This document shows, piece after piece, positions 16,893 through 25,735 of a stretch of 64,000 nt of DNA; the first letter of the stretch is position 1; each line of letters begins with the position of its first letter. A program made the translations under genes and the position numbers. This DNA is from Mycobacterium lentiflavum (lineage in GTDB: Bacteria > Actinomycetota > Actinomycetes > Mycobacteriales > Mycobacteriaceae), in contig NZ_CP092423.2 in assembly GCF_022374895.2 (NCBI RefSeq), positions 5,208,001-5,272,000 on the forward strand, in the 5' to 3' direction. A model generated the notes under the pieces. That model worked only from the letters and a program-made list of their open reading frames with translations, had not been told where the DNA came from and did no database searches.

Positions 16893-17963
16893 TCAGCCCG
16901 CGATCTCGGCGAGCGCCGACGCGGTGTCGAGGTCGGCATAGGCGAACGAATACCGTTGCGCCAGTGGAACCGAGACGTCGGTGCGTTGCCACTCGCCGGC
17001 GCTGGCGGTCACCAGCCACAGGGTCAGACCGTGCGCGACCGAAGCCCGGTAGCGCAACCAGATCTCTGCCGCACTGGGCATTTCGTCGACCGGCAAAGCG
17101 AGCGCGTCACGGTACTCCTGCAGGAGGGCGCGCTCGCTGCGCCGGCGGTCCTCGACGGTCAGAGCGCCCTGAATGAAGTAGCCGAGATCAAGCGACCAGT
17201 TGCCGCGCCGGGCCACCTGCCAGTCCAGGAACCCGACCTCTCCGCTGGGCAGCAGGTAGGTGTTGCCGATGTGGGGGTCACCGTGCAGCAGGGTCTGCGG
17301 CGAGGTGGTCAGTGTTCTGATGTAGGGCTTCCAGATGGACTCGATCAGCTCGTCGATGGTCAGCGACGTGACCTCGGCGGGTGCGTCGGCGCCGCGACTT
17401 TCCAGTGCGACGGGTAACGGCGCCGCTTGCATGCCCTCCCACGTCACGAAGGGCTCGAGCCAGTCCAGCGCCGGCTCGCGATGCACCCGTTGTCCCCAGT
17501 ACTTGCCGTGCATGCGGGCCAGGCCACGCACGCCGGTGGCGACCTGCTCGACGGTCATCGGCCGGCTACCGTCGCGGGGATCGGCGCCCCGGGCGCGCAG
17601 GTCTTCCATCACCAGTACGAAGTCGTAGTCGGCCTCGTCGATCAGCGCGGTATAGACGGCGGGATGCTCGAGCGGCAGATCCACCCCGCAGGTGAACAGC
17701 CGTGGCTCATGGAACATGCCGCTGGTCAACCGGATCAGCGCTTTATGGGCAGGATCGGCGGCCTTGACGAAGACGGTCGCCGGCCCCGACCCGGCGCGAT
17801 AGGTGACGCCCAGCCGGGCGCGTCGATTGGTGCCGTCGTCGCGGAGCTGCACGGAAACCGTGTCCACTTCGGCGCCGGGGAAGTCCGCGGCCAGTGCCGC
17901 CGACATCCATTCGGGCGTGATCTCGTCCCAGGTCTTCGGCACCGACAACGACGTGGCACTCAC
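16893..17963 (-). CDS. Aminoglycoside-phosphotransferase-like kinase
   Basis: A 356-residue protein of the APH/choline-kinase-like group often annotated as phosphotransferase in mycobacteria. Motifs: a lysine strand ATVFVKAADP, a linker FVLVMEDL, the catalytic Brenner loop H227-G-D229-PHIGN and the metal-binding GFLDWQ. The start is GTG 17963, with GGAAAGGA upstream. The physiological substrate is unknown; nothing here shows drug inactivation. It diverges from a TetR gene with a near-palindromic operator in the gap and ends 2 bp after the convergent SnoaL gene. Confidence 0.87.
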   Translation of the reverse strand: MSATSLSVPKTWDEITPEWMSAALAADFPGAEVDTVSVQLRDDGTNRRARLGVTYRAGSGPATVFVKAADPAHKALIRLTSGMFHEPRLFTCGVDLPLEHPAVYTALIDEADYDFVLVMEDLRARGADPRDGSRPMTVEQVATGVRGLARMHGKYWGQRVHREPALDWLEPFVTWEGMQAAPLPVALESRGADAPAEVTSLTIDELIESIWKPYIRTLTTSPQTLLHGDPHIGNTYLLPSGEVGFLDWQVARRGNWSLDLGYFIQGALTVEDRRRSERALLQEYRDALALPVDEMPSAAEIWLRYRASVAHGLTLWLVTASAGEWQRTDVSVPLAQRYSFAYADLDTASALAEIAG

Positions 17964-17980
17964 CGGCGAGTCCTTTCCTA

Positions 17981-18000
17981 GAAACGACACGTATCGTTTC
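17981..18000. promoter_or_regulatory. TetR-type operator
   Basis: GAAACGACACGTATCGTTTC is a 20-bp palindrome with only one mismatched pair, GAAACGA/TCGTTTC arms, located between the divergent kinase and TetR genes. It sits directly upstream of TATGCT (18002-18007), a probable -10 for the TetR gene. Confidence 0.75.
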
Positions 18001-18013
18001 CTATGCTGTGTAC

Positions 18014-18640
18014 ATGAAGGTAGCCCAAGCCGGCGCAGCGCCGCCACTGCCGACCGAGCGGGTCGGTCGTCCGCGTGATGCCCGGCTGGATCACGCGATC
18101 CTCGACGCCACCCGCGAACTGCTCATCGCCAGCAGCTACGCCGAACTGTCGATGGAAAGCGTCGCGGCACGGGCGGGCGTGGGGAAAAAGACTGTCTACC
18201 GGCGATGGCCATCGAAGGCGCCGATGGTCGCCGACGCGGTCCTGGAGGCTTACGGCGGATCGGGATCATTCCCGGTCGCCGAGACCGGCGACATCCGTGC
18301 CGACCTGCAAACCTGGCTGACCGAGCATGCCCAGTTCTTGGCCGAGCCGTCGAATGCCGCCTTGGTGCGAGCTCTCGTCGCCGCGGCTGCCGCGCGCCCA
18401 GGCGACGGCGAGGATCTCTATCGACAATTGAGCGCGCCGCAGCTCGCCGGGTTGACGGCGCGCCTGCGCCAAGCTGTCGACGACGGAGAACTCCGCGCCG
18501 GCGCGGGCATCGACGCCGTCGCGCAAGCATTGGTCGGCACGCTGCTCTTCCACGCGCTGACGCGGCCGACCGCGGACGCCGGATTCGGTGGGCTCGGTGG
18601 GCTCGTCGACGCGCTATTCGAGGGCGTCGCGAATCACTGA
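18014..18640 (+). CDS. TetR-family regulator
   Basis: A 208-residue protein. The N-terminal HTH reads LDATRELLIASSYAELSME then VAARAGVGKKTVYRRWPSK, typical TetR; the C-terminal half is a helical ligand-binding domain. ATG 18014 lies 6 nt after TATGCT, suggesting a leaderless transcript; GTG 18008 is an alternative. It probably represses itself and the divergent phosphotransferase through the 20-bp palindrome between them. Its last 7 bases overlap the convergent VOC gene. Confidence 0.9.
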   Translation: MKVAQAGAAPPLPTERVGRPRDARLDHAILDATRELLIASSYAELSMESVAARAGVGKKTVYRRWPSKAPMVADAVLEAYGGSGSFPVAETGDIRADLQTWLTEHAQFLAEPSNAALVRALVAAAAARPGDGEDLYRQLSAPQLAGLTARLRQAVDDGELRAGAGIDAVAQALVGTLLFHALTRPTADAGFGGLGGLVDALFEGVANH

Positions 18641-18981
18641 CCCGCTACGCAGAAGGCGTTGCCTTCCGGGTCGGCCAGCACCACCCAGCGAAAGTTCTCG
18701 CTGAACTGGTGTCGGCCCACCTCGGTCGCTCCCGCGGCCGTCAGTCGCGACACCTCGCCGTCGACGTCCTCGGCGGCGAAATCGAGATGCAGCCGATTCT
18801 TGCCCGACGTGCGATCAGGCACATTCTGAAATCCCAACCGCGGCCCCTGCGGCCGCATCACCGCGATGAACTCACCGGGGATCAATTCCTGTGTGGTGCC
18901 ACCGAACTGGTCCGCCCACCAACTGGCCAGCTTCGCGGCATCGCCGCAGTCGAACGTGACCATCTCCACTTTGAGCGTCAT
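18634..18981 (-). CDS. VOC (glyoxalase/bleomycin-resistance-like) protein
   Basis: A 115-residue single-module VOC protein of the same length as Rv0801. It has two halves: VEMVTFDCGDAAKLASWWADQFG and LHLDFAAEDVDGEVSRLTAAGA, ending WVVLADPEGNAFCVAGQ, the characteristic last strand. Metal ligands cannot be assigned with confidence, and the substrate is unknown. The start is ATG 18981. Confidence 0.85.
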   Translation of the reverse strand: MTLKVEMVTFDCGDAAKLASWWADQFGGTTQELIPGEFIAVMRPQGPRLGFQNVPDRTSGKNRLHLDFAAEDVDGEVSRLTAAGATEVGRHQFSENFRWVVLADPEGNAFCVAGQ

Positions 18982-19015
18982 ACCGGTCGACTCTAAGCGT
19001 GACCGACCTGCTCGA

Positions 19016-20290
19016 CTAGTGCGGCGAGAAAAACGCTTGCAGCGCAGCGGAATAGGCGGCGACGTCGTGCACGCCCATCAGCTCGCGTGCGGAGTGCATC
19101 GCGAGCTGAGCCGCGCCGACGTCGACGGTGGGAATGCCGGTTTGCGCCGAGGCCAGCGGACCGATTGTCGAACCGCACGGCAGGTCGGCGCGATGCTCGT
19201 AACGTTGCAACGCCACCCCGGCCTGCCGACAGGCCAGCGCGAACGCCGCCGCCGTTCGTCCGTCGGTGGCGTACCGCAGATTGGGATGCACCTTGAGCAC
19301 CGGTCCGCCGTTGATCTCGATCAGGTGGCCGGGCTCGTGACGCTCCGGGTAGTTCGGGTGCGTGGCATGCGCCATGTCCGCCGATGCCAGCAGCGATACC
19401 GGCAGCCGCCGCAGGAAGTCTTCCCGGCTGCCGCCGGACGCCAGCACGATGCGCTCCAGCACGGTGCCCAGCAGGTTGGACTGTGCACCGTGATCCGACG
19501 ACGACCCCACCTCTTCGTGGTCGAACAGCACCAACACCGCCACGGCGCCCCGCGGCTCGGCGCCCAGCAACGCCTCCAAGCCCGCATAACAACTGGCCTG
19601 GTTGTCCAGCCGGGGTGCGCTGAGCAGACTCGAGTCGGCGCCGAGGATCGTCGACGGTGTCAGGTCGTGCGTCATCAGGTCGGCGGCCAGCACATCGGCC
19701 GGTGCGACCCCGGCGCGCTCGGCCACGTAGTCCACGAACGCACGTGCTTCGCCTTGTGCGTTCGAGCCCCAGACCGCGTTGACGTGGCGCTGCGGGTCCA
19801 GGGTCACCGACTTGCGGTCCTCGGCCAGGTGGATGGCCAATTGTGGTACCCGCAGGATCGGGTCGTCGATGCGCACCAGCCGGTGGTCCAACCCGGAGCC
19901 GTCACGCACCGACAACCGGCCGCTGATCCCCAGATCGCGGTCCAGCCAGGAGTTGAGCCACGCGCCGCCGTAGGGCTCCAGCGCCACCACCTGCCAGCCA
20001 GCGACGACGCGGTCCGGATGTTGCTTGACCCGCAGGTTCGGGCTGTCGGTGTGCGCACCGACGATCCGGAACGCGCCGTCGGGACCGGGTGTGTTCCAGG
20101 CGACCAGCGACCCGGCGCGGACCGTGAAGAAGCGCCCCGGCGCCGCGGGCCAGGGGTCGGCCTCGCGGAGTTCGGTGTAGCCGGCGGCGAGCAGCCGGCT
20201 CGCGGCCGCCGCGCAGGCATGGAACGGGGACGGAGAGGCGTCGATGAATTCGCAGAGGCCTGCGGCGCTGGCCGACATGCTCAACATCAT
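19016..20290 (-). CDS. pepC: M18-family aminopeptidase
   Basis: A 424-residue zinc aminopeptidase of the M18 (aspartyl aminopeptidase/DNPEP-like) family, equivalent to Rv0800. Visible metal and catalytic motifs are [24 protein letters not shown] and [11 protein letters not shown], with [10 protein letters not shown] near the C-terminus. It should remove N-terminal residues from peptides in the cytoplasm. Two ATGs at the start (20290, 20287) are equivalent candidates. It diverges from the DyP peroxidase gene with about 40 bp between start codons. Confidence 0.93.
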   Translation of the reverse strand: MMLSMSASAAGLCEFIDASPSPFHACAAAASRLLAAGYTELREADPWPAAPGRFFTVRAGSLVAWNTPGPDGAFRIVGAHTDSPNLRVKQHPDRVVAGWQVVALEPYGGAWLNSWLDRDLGISGRLSVRDGSGLDHRLVRIDDPILRVPQLAIHLAEDRKSVTLDPQRHVNAVWGSNAQGEARAFVDYVAERAGVAPADVLAADLMTHDLTPSTILGADSSLLSAPRLDNQASCYAGLEALLGAEPRGAVAVLVLFDHEEVGSSSDHGAQSNLLGTVLERIVLASGGSREDFLRRLPVSLLASADMAHATHPNYPERHEPGHLIEINGGPVLKVHPNLRYATDGRTAAAFALACRQAGVALQRYEHRADLPCGSTIGPLASAQTGIPTVDVGAAQLAMHSARELMGVHDVAAYSAALQAFFSPH

Positions 20291-20317
20291 GGCTGTTCGT
20301 TACCGCCCAGTTCACGC

Positions 20318-20323
20318 TAGGGT
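20318..20323 (+). promoter_or_regulatory. Leaderless-type -10 for the DyP/encapsulin operon
   Basis: TAGGGT ends 7 nt before the GTG at 20331, the typical spacing when mycobacterial transcription starts at the start codon. No ribosome-binding site is seen. Confidence 0.45.
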
Positions 20324-20330
20324 CGGCAGA

Positions 20331-21356
20331 GTGCCGACGGTTCAGTCCCAGCCCATCCTCGCTCCGTTGACGCCGGCCGCGATTTTTCTGGTGGTCACTA
20401 TCGACGCCGGCGGCGAAGCGACCGTCCACGACGCGCTGCCCGACATCTCGGGGCTGGTGCGCGCCATCGGCTTTCGCGACCCGACCAAGCGCCTGTCGGT
20501 GGTCACCTCGATTGGCTCGGATGCCTGGGATCGGTTGTTCGGCGGGCCTCCCCTGGCAACAAAGCCCGCCGCCCTGCATCCGTTCATCGAGTTGAGCGGA
20601 CCGCGGCACACCGCGCCTGCCACCGCCGGCGACCTGTTGTTTCACATTCGGGCCGAGACGATGGACGTGTGTTTCGAACTGGCCGGCCGCATTCTCAAAT
20701 CGATGGCGGGCACGGTCACCGTCGTCGATGAAGTGCACGGTTTCAAATTCTTCGACAACCGCGACCTGCTGGGTTTTGTCGACGGCACCGAAAACCCCGA
20801 CGGCGCAATTGCTATCAGCGCGAGCATGATTGGCGATGAGGACCCCGAATTCGCCGGCTCCTGCTATGTCCACGTGCAGAAGTACCTACACGACATGACG
20901 GCATGGGAATCGCTGTCGGTGACCGAACAGGAACGGGTGATCGGCCGGACCAAGCTGGAAGACATCGAACTTGACGACAAGCCGGCCAACTCGCATGTCG
21001 CGCTCAACGTCATTGAAGACGACGACGGCAATGAGCTGAAGATCATTCGGCACAACATGCCATTCGGCGAAATCGGCGCCGGCGAGTTCGGCACCTACTA
21101 CATCGGTTATTCGCGCACACCCGAAGTCACCGAACGGATGCTGCGCAACATGTTCATCGGCGACCCGCCCGGCAACACCGACCGCATCCTGGACTTCTCC
21201 ACCGCCGTCACCGGCGGGCTGTTCTTCTCCCCGACCGTCGACTTCCTCGACGATCCACCACCCCTTCCCGCTCCAGTCGAGACCGAGCGACCGGAACCAT
21301 CCACGGCGAACGACGGTGCACTTTCAATCGGCAGCCTGAAAGGAACCACTCAATGA
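20331..21356 (+). CDS. dyp: DyP-type heme peroxidase, encapsulin cargo
   Basis: A 341-residue dye-decolourising peroxidase close to Rv0799c. The family motif GXXDG is in LGFVDGTENP; a proximal-histidine region NSHVALN and the distal arginine segment IRHNMPFGE are present. It uses H2O2 to oxidise substrates through heme. After a Pro-rich linker (FLDDPPPLPAPVETE) the C-terminus carries LSIGSLKG at about 331-338, the cargo-loading peptide that docks the enzyme inside encapsulin. The GTG start gives the conserved beginning SQPILAPLTPAAIF. The stop overlaps the encapsulin start (ATGA), so the two are translationally coupled. Confidence 0.96.
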   Translation: MPTVQSQPILAPLTPAAIFLVVTIDAGGEATVHDALPDISGLVRAIGFRDPTKRLSVVTSIGSDAWDRLFGGPPLATKPAALHPFIELSGPRHTAPATAGDLLFHIRAETMDVCFELAGRILKSMAGTVTVVDEVHGFKFFDNRDLLGFVDGTENPDGAIAISASMIGDEDPEFAGSCYVHVQKYLHDMTAWESLSVTEQERVIGRTKLEDIELDDKPANSHVALNVIEDDDGNELKIIRHNMPFGEIGAGEFGTYYIGYSRTPEVTERMLRNMFIGDPPGNTDRILDFSTAVTGGLFFSPTVDFLDDPPPLPAPVETERPEPSTANDGALSIGSLKGTTQ

Positions 21357-22153
21357 AGAACAACCTTTACCGCGAACTAGCGCCGATCACCGACGTCGCC
21401 TGGGCCGAAATCGAATTGGAAGCGACACGGACGTTCAAACGGCACATCGCGGGACGCCGGGTGGTCGACGTGAGCGAGCCCGGCGGTCCTATCACCGCCG
21501 CGGTGAGCACCGGACGCCTAGAGGACGTGCAGGCGCCCACCGAAGGCGTGGTAGCGCATCTGCGGGCCAGCAAACCGCTTGTCCGCCTGCGGGTTCCATT
21601 CACCTTGTCGCGCGACGAGATCGACAATGTCGAGCGCGGCTCGCAAGACTCCGACTGGGATCCGGTCAAAGCCGCCGCCAAGAAGCTGGCCTTCGTCGAG
21701 GACCGCGCCATCTTCGAGGGCTACCCCGCCGCATCGATCGACGGGATCCGCAACTGCAGCTCGAATCCCGCACTGATGCTGCCCGACGACCCGCGCGCGA
21801 TTCCCGACATCATCACGCAGGCGTTGTCGGCGCTGCGGCTGGCCGGCGTCGACGGCCCGTATTCGGTTCTGCTGTCTGCCGACATCTACACCAAGGTCAG
21901 CGAGACCACCGAGCACGGCTATCCGATCCTCGAGCACATCAACCGGCTGGTGAACGGCGACATCATCTGGGCGCCTGCCATCGACGGCGCGTTCGTGCTG
22001 ACCACCCGGGGCGGTGACTTCGATCTGCAGCTGGGCACCGACGTCTCCATCGGCTACACCAGTCACGACGCCGACTCCGTGCAGCTGTACCTGCAGGAGA
22101 CCCTGACGTTCCTGTGCTACACCGCCGAGGCATCGGTAGCGCTGGGCACGTAA
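21353..22153 (+). CDS. enc: Encapsulin shell protein (family 1)
   Basis: A 266-residue HK97-fold nanocompartment protein equivalent to Rv0798c (Cfp29). The N-terminus MKNNLYRELAPITDVAWAEI forms the cargo-binding helix; further conserved segments are RLRVPFTLSRDEID, GSQDSDWDPVKAAAKKLAF and the C-terminal LYLQETLTFLCYTAEASVAL. About 60 copies are expected to form a T=1 shell around the DyP peroxidase encoded just upstream. A short CCCCG/CGGGG hairpin at 22187-22202 may end the transcript before the convergent MOSC-reductase gene. Confidence 0.97.
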   Translation: MKNNLYRELAPITDVAWAEIELEATRTFKRHIAGRRVVDVSEPGGPITAAVSTGRLEDVQAPTEGVVAHLRASKPLVRLRVPFTLSRDEIDNVERGSQDSDWDPVKAAAKKLAFVEDRAIFEGYPAASIDGIRNCSSNPALMLPDDPRAIPDIITQALSALRLAGVDGPYSVLLSADIYTKVSETTEHGYPILEHINRLVNGDIIWAPAIDGAFVLTTRGGDFDLQLGTDVSIGYTSHDADSVQLYLQETLTFLCYTAEASVALGT

Positions 22154-22212
22154 GAAGTCGTTTCACCGCAACAGCTTTCGCCGAGTCCCCGATTAGCCGG
22201 GGCGCCCGGCGG

Positions 22213-23916
22213 TCATAGATCGAGCACCAGGTCGGTGTCCGGAACCGCGGTGCAGACCAGTACCGTTCCCGGTGGCGGCGGCTCGAGCGGAACTTGTCCG
22301 TATTTCGTGGTACCGGCCACGACTCCCGTCTCGCAGGTATGGCAGACACCGCTTCGGCAAGAGAAGCGAGTCGGTACGTCACAAGCCTCCGCGAAATCGA
22401 GGATGGTGCCGTAGTCGGGCGACCAGTTGGCGGTAAGTCCGCTGCGCGCGAAGGTAATTGACGGCCCGGTTCCCGGCGGCCCGGCCGGTGGGTGTGGGGG
22501 GGTGCGCGGGGCGACGTCGACGACGCCGGGATTGATCGGCGGCAGCGCACCGAAGAGCTCACTGTGGATACGCGTCGTGTCGAGCCCCGCGAGAGTCAGA
22601 GCCTCGCGTATGTCGGTCATGAATTGGGTTGGGCCGCAGAGATACACCGCGGCGTCGGGCGGCAGTCCTAGCGCCTCGACGGCCGGCTGATCCAACCGCC
22701 CCTGCACCTCGGTGTAGAACACCTGCTGGTGAGCGTGCGGCAGCGACTCGATCAGTCTCGTGACTTCGGTTGCAAATGCTTGAGTCTCGTGATTGCGGTT
22801 GGTGTGCAGCCACCAGATGTCGCGGGCACTGCGGGTCGCCGCGAGTGCGTGCAGCATCGCCAAGACCGGAGTGATGCCGATTCCCGCCGACATCAAGACC
22901 ACCGGCCGGTCGTCGTCGGCCAGGTAGAAAGCGCCGCGCGGTGCCGCGGCTTCGATGACCGATCCGGGTTCGATGTGCGCATGCAACCATCGACTGGCCG
23001 TGCCATGTTCTTCACGCTTGACGCTGATGCGGTAATGATCGCCCGCGGCGGGATTGCCCGAGAGCGAATAGCTGCGCAGCGGTACGGGATCGCCGGCGCC
23101 GGGAATCCGCACCGTGAGGTATTGCCCCGGCAGTGCCGGAGGCAGCGAGGCACCATCGTCGGCCGCAAGGCGTATCGACAGCACCGCCGGACTCTCGCGG
23201 TGTGTTGCAGTGACCCGCAATGGCCGAAATCCGTCCCAGCCCGGCTCAACTCCGATGGCAGGAGCCGACTGCGCCTCGGAGGCGAGCATGTCGTTGAAGG
23301 ATTGCTGCCATCCCGGACTCAGTGCCGGGACGTCGACGATCTTGCGAAGCGTATCGGCATCTTTGTTCGGCAGATATAACAGCGCGTCGACATCGGCGAC
23401 GCACAGCTCGTGGCGACCGCGTCGGGTCCGCACGATGTCGTCGCCGGCTTGAACGTGGCCCTCGGTGATCACGCGGAAATAGAACCCTGGACGATGTTGG
23501 GCGACAAGGAGGTTGGGCATCTCGGGCTCGTCAAGACGCAATCCGATCCGGAAGCAGGTGACCCGCGGTTGGGTAACTTCGAATTCGGCGTCGCCGATGC
23601 GGTAGCGGTCGCCGATGCAGACGTCGAAGTCGGATAGACCGGTGATGGTGAAGTTTTCGCCGAAATGTCCCGGCACCAGATCGTCGCGCTCGAGGTAGCT
23701 TTTCCAGAAGTCGTACGACTCGGTCTGGTAGACCATCACCGCGCGTTGCTCACCGCCGTGGCCGCCGAGATCGCCCTGTCCGTCGCCGTCGAGGTTGAGG
23801 CGTCGCGCCATGACCGGTCCCTCGACGGGCGTCTTCCATATCCCGGTGTAGACGGTCTTGTCGCGCCATTGCACGTTTTTGGGCATGCCCACGTTCACCG
23901 ACACAAGCCTGCCCAC
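22213..23916 (-). CDS. MOSC domain-FAD/NAD(P)H reductase-[2Fe-2S] fusion protein
   Basis: A 567-residue three-part protein. Residues 1 to about 200 are a MOSC domain (YiiM-like) with GDLGGHGGEQRAVMVY and a candidate Mo-cofactor cysteine in QPRVTCFRIGLRL. About 235-470 is a ferredoxin-reductase module with the flavin motif LRSYSLSGN and the nucleotide motif LMSAGIGITPVLAML plus VYLCGPTQFM. The last ~80 residues are a plant-type [2Fe-2S] domain, CRSGVCHTC with a later Cys in LVCTAVPD. This is a complete intramolecular electron path from NAD(P)H to a MOSC site, suited to reducing N-hydroxylated compounds, although the substrate is unproven. GTG 23916 follows GAGGAG. An operator lies 28 bp upstream. 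Confidence 0.9.
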   Translation of the reverse strand: MGRLVSVNVGMPKNVQWRDKTVYTGIWKTPVEGPVMARRLNLDGDGQGDLGGHGGEQRAVMVYQTESYDFWKSYLERDDLVPGHFGENFTITGLSDFDVCIGDRYRIGDAEFEVTQPRVTCFRIGLRLDEPEMPNLLVAQHRPGFYFRVITEGHVQAGDDIVRTRRGRHELCVADVDALLYLPNKDADTLRKIVDVPALSPGWQQSFNDMLASEAQSAPAIGVEPGWDGFRPLRVTATHRESPAVLSIRLAADDGASLPPALPGQYLTVRIPGAGDPVPLRSYSLSGNPAAGDHYRISVKREEHGTASRWLHAHIEPGSVIEAAAPRGAFYLADDDRPVVLMSAGIGITPVLAMLHALAATRSARDIWWLHTNRNHETQAFATEVTRLIESLPHAHQQVFYTEVQGRLDQPAVEALGLPPDAAVYLCGPTQFMTDIREALTLAGLDTTRIHSELFGALPPINPGVVDVAPRTPPHPPAGPPGTGPSITFARSGLTANWSPDYGTILDFAEACDVPTRFSCRSGVCHTCETGVVAGTTKYGQVPLEPPPPGTVLVCTAVPDTDLVLDL

Positions 23917-23943
23917 TGTCGTCTCCTCAGCGCGGCCGCACAT

Positions 23944-23959
23944 TGGGATAGTTGGCCCA
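23944..23959. promoter_or_regulatory. TGGG-N8-CCCA operator 1
   Basis: TGGGATAGTTGGCCCA, an imperfect 16-bp inverted repeat upstream of the MOSC-reductase start. It shares the TGGG-N8-CCCA plan with four other sites in the cluster. Confidence 0.6.
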
Positions 23960-24031
23960 GAGTATTCTCGCGCAACCGAGCGGTCAACTCGCGCGCGCAG
24001 CCTATGGCGGGCCCGTCGTTGTGGTGCATAC

Positions 24032-24047
24032 TGGGATAGCTATCCCA
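24032..24047. promoter_or_regulatory. TGGG-N8-CCCA operator 2 (perfect palindrome)
   Basis: TGGGATAGCTATCCCA is a perfect 16-bp palindrome 25 bp before the alpha/beta-hydrolase ATG. Confidence 0.8.
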
Positions 24048-24072
24048 AAAATTGTCCCGCGGGAGGACTCTG

Positions 24073-24942
24073 ATGCCGGCTGTTCATCATCGTTACGCAA
24101 CCGTCGACGGCCATCGGCTGTTCTACCGCGAGGCCGGGGACCCGGGTAAGCCGGCGTTGGTTCTCTTGCACGGGTTTCCGACCAGCTCCCGTATGTTTCG
24201 GCACCTAATTCCGGCGCTGGCCGACCGCTACCACGTGATCGCCACCGACCACCTGGGCTTCGGGTTCTCCGACGCCCCGGCCGTCACCGAGTTCGACTAC
24301 ACCTTCGATGCGCTGACCGACCTGACCGCGGGCCTGCTGGGCAGCCTCGGGGTCGATCGGTACGCCCTGTACGTGCAGGACTACGGCGCCCCGATCGGAT
24401 GGCGGTTGGCGCTGCGTGCGCCGTCCGCCGTCACGGCGATCATCAGCCAGAACGGCAACGGCTACGACGCCGGCTTCGTGGCAAGCTTTTGGAAGACCGT
24501 GTGGGCCTACCAGGCCAACCCGACCACGCAGACCGAGGCTCCGATACGCCAATTTCTCAGTTTGGACGCGACCCGCTGGCAATACATCACCGGCGTGGCC
24601 GACGAGACGCTCGTCGACCCCGAGTGCTGGCATCACGACTTCGCGCTGCTATCCCGGCCCGGCAATGACCTGGTGCAGCTAAAACTGCTCCATGACTACG
24701 CCACCAACGTTGCGATGTACCCCAAAGTGCACGAATACTTTCGCGCCAGCCGGGTTCCGCTGCTCGCGGTGTGGGGCCGTGGCGACGAGATCTTCGGGCC
24801 CGCCGGCGCCGAAGCGTTCACCGACGACCTGCCCGAGGCGCAGATTCATCTGCTCGACGGCGGGCATTTCCTGCTGGAGTCCGCCCTCGACGAAGTCGTC
24901 GGGTTGATCCGCGAATTCATGGAGGCTCGCGTGCCCGCCTGA
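24073..24942 (+). CDS. Alpha/beta hydrolase (epoxide hydrolase / haloalkane dehalogenase type)
   Basis: A 289-residue protein with GGGAGGA before the ATG. The oxyanion region LHGFPTSSRMFR is followed by a nucleophile elbow with aspartate, YVQD103YGAP, not serine, which places it with epoxide hydrolases and haloalkane dehalogenases. Candidate acid D238 (WGRGDEIFGP) and base H265 (DGGHFLLES) complete the triad. Substrate unknown. A perfect TGGGATAGCTATCCCA operator lies in its promoter; the divergent gene is the MOSC-reductase and the downstream genes are two TetR regulators, so it is probably inducible. Confidence 0.9.
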   Translation: MPAVHHRYATVDGHRLFYREAGDPGKPALVLLHGFPTSSRMFRHLIPALADRYHVIATDHLGFGFSDAPAVTEFDYTFDALTDLTAGLLGSLGVDRYALYVQDYGAPIGWRLALRAPSAVTAIISQNGNGYDAGFVASFWKTVWAYQANPTTQTEAPIRQFLSLDATRWQYITGVADETLVDPECWHHDFALLSRPGNDLVQLKLLHDYATNVAMYPKVHEYFRASRVPLLAVWGRGDEIFGPAGAEAFTDDLPEAQIHLLDGGHFLLESALDEVVGLIREFMEARVPA

Positions 24943-24984
24943 CCGGGGTCCGCGGGCGGCGCGGATAAACGGCGCGGATAACAA

Positions 24985-25000
24985 TGGGCTGCATATCCCA
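24985..25000. promoter_or_regulatory. TGGG-N8-CCCA operator 3
   Basis: TGGGCTGCATATCCCA, 34 bp before the first TetR start; combines the two half-site variants TGGGCTG and TGGGATA seen at the other sites. Confidence 0.65.
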
Positions 25001-25033
25001 TAGTCAGCGGCGTTCGCGAGTTAGCCTGACGCG

Positions 25034-25735
25034 ATGGCCCATCCCGATGTTCGAGACGAACAACGGTTGACCGCCAAGGGGCGTGCCACCCGCGACAGGA
25101 TTGTGCAGGCCGCCGCGCAGCTCATCGTCACCGAAGGGCTCTCGGCCTCCAACATGGAGAACGTGCGCGAGGCCGCATCGGTCAGCGGCTCTCAGCTCGC
25201 GCACTATTTCGCCGACAAGGGCGCATTGATTCGCGCGGTGATCAGACGGCAGATCGGCGTCGTTCTGGACTTCCATCGCCAGCCCACGCTCGGCGACCTG
25301 GACTCGTTCGACGACTTCGAGCGGTGGATCGATCTGAACATGCGATACCTGCGACGCATCGGAACCTCCGGCGGCACACCGACCTACCATGCGCTGACCG
25401 CGCAGCTGGCCAAGTCCGACGACGCGACCCGCGCCACCTTGGCGGAGGGCTACTGGCAGTGGGTGGACTTGATCGAGGCCGCCATCGCGCGGATGAAAGA
25501 CACCAAAGTCCTTATCCCGAGCGCCAATCCACGAGAGCTGGCGCTCACCATCATCTGCGCCCACCAGGGCGGCGGCACGTTGGCCTTCACTTATCGGGCG
25601 GCCTGGCCGCACGCCGATGCCACCCGGTTCGCGGTCAACTACCTGCGAATGTTTGCCGCCGATCCCGACGAACGTGCGCCCCGGCCCCCGCGACGTCCCC
25701 GCGGACGGCGTGCGAAGCCAAGGGCGACAACGTGA
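25034..25735 (+). CDS. TetR-family regulator 1 of tandem pair
   Basis: A 233-residue TetR protein. The HTH region is RATRDRIVQAAAQLIVTEGLSA then NVREAASVSGSQLAHYFADK; the C-terminal helical domain carries ICAHQGGGTLAFTY. The very basic C-terminal tail (PRPPRRPRGRRAKPR) is unusual for TetR and may add DNA contacts. An operator of the TGGG-N8-CCCA type precedes the gene. Its stop overlaps the GTG of a second, related TetR gene. Confidence 0.9.
   Translation: MAHPDVRDEQRLTAKGRATRDRIVQAAAQLIVTEGLSASNMENVREAASVSGSQLAHYFADKGALIRAVIRRQIGVVLDFHRQPTLGDLDSFDDFERWIDLNMRYLRRIGTSGGTPTYHALTAQLAKSDDATRATLAEGYWQWVDLIEAAIARMKDTKVLIPSANPRELALTIICAHQGGGTLAFTYRAAWPHADATRFAVNYLRMFAADPDERAPRPPRRPRGRRAKPRATT

Noticed and set aside
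16068-17417. Long plus-strand frame across the XRE and SnoaL genes
   Set aside because: Covers known motifs in other frames and has no domain of its own.
18866-20320. Plus-strand frame opposite the M18 aminopeptidase
   Set aside because: Antisense shadow; HAHTD/HEE zinc motifs are on the minus strand.
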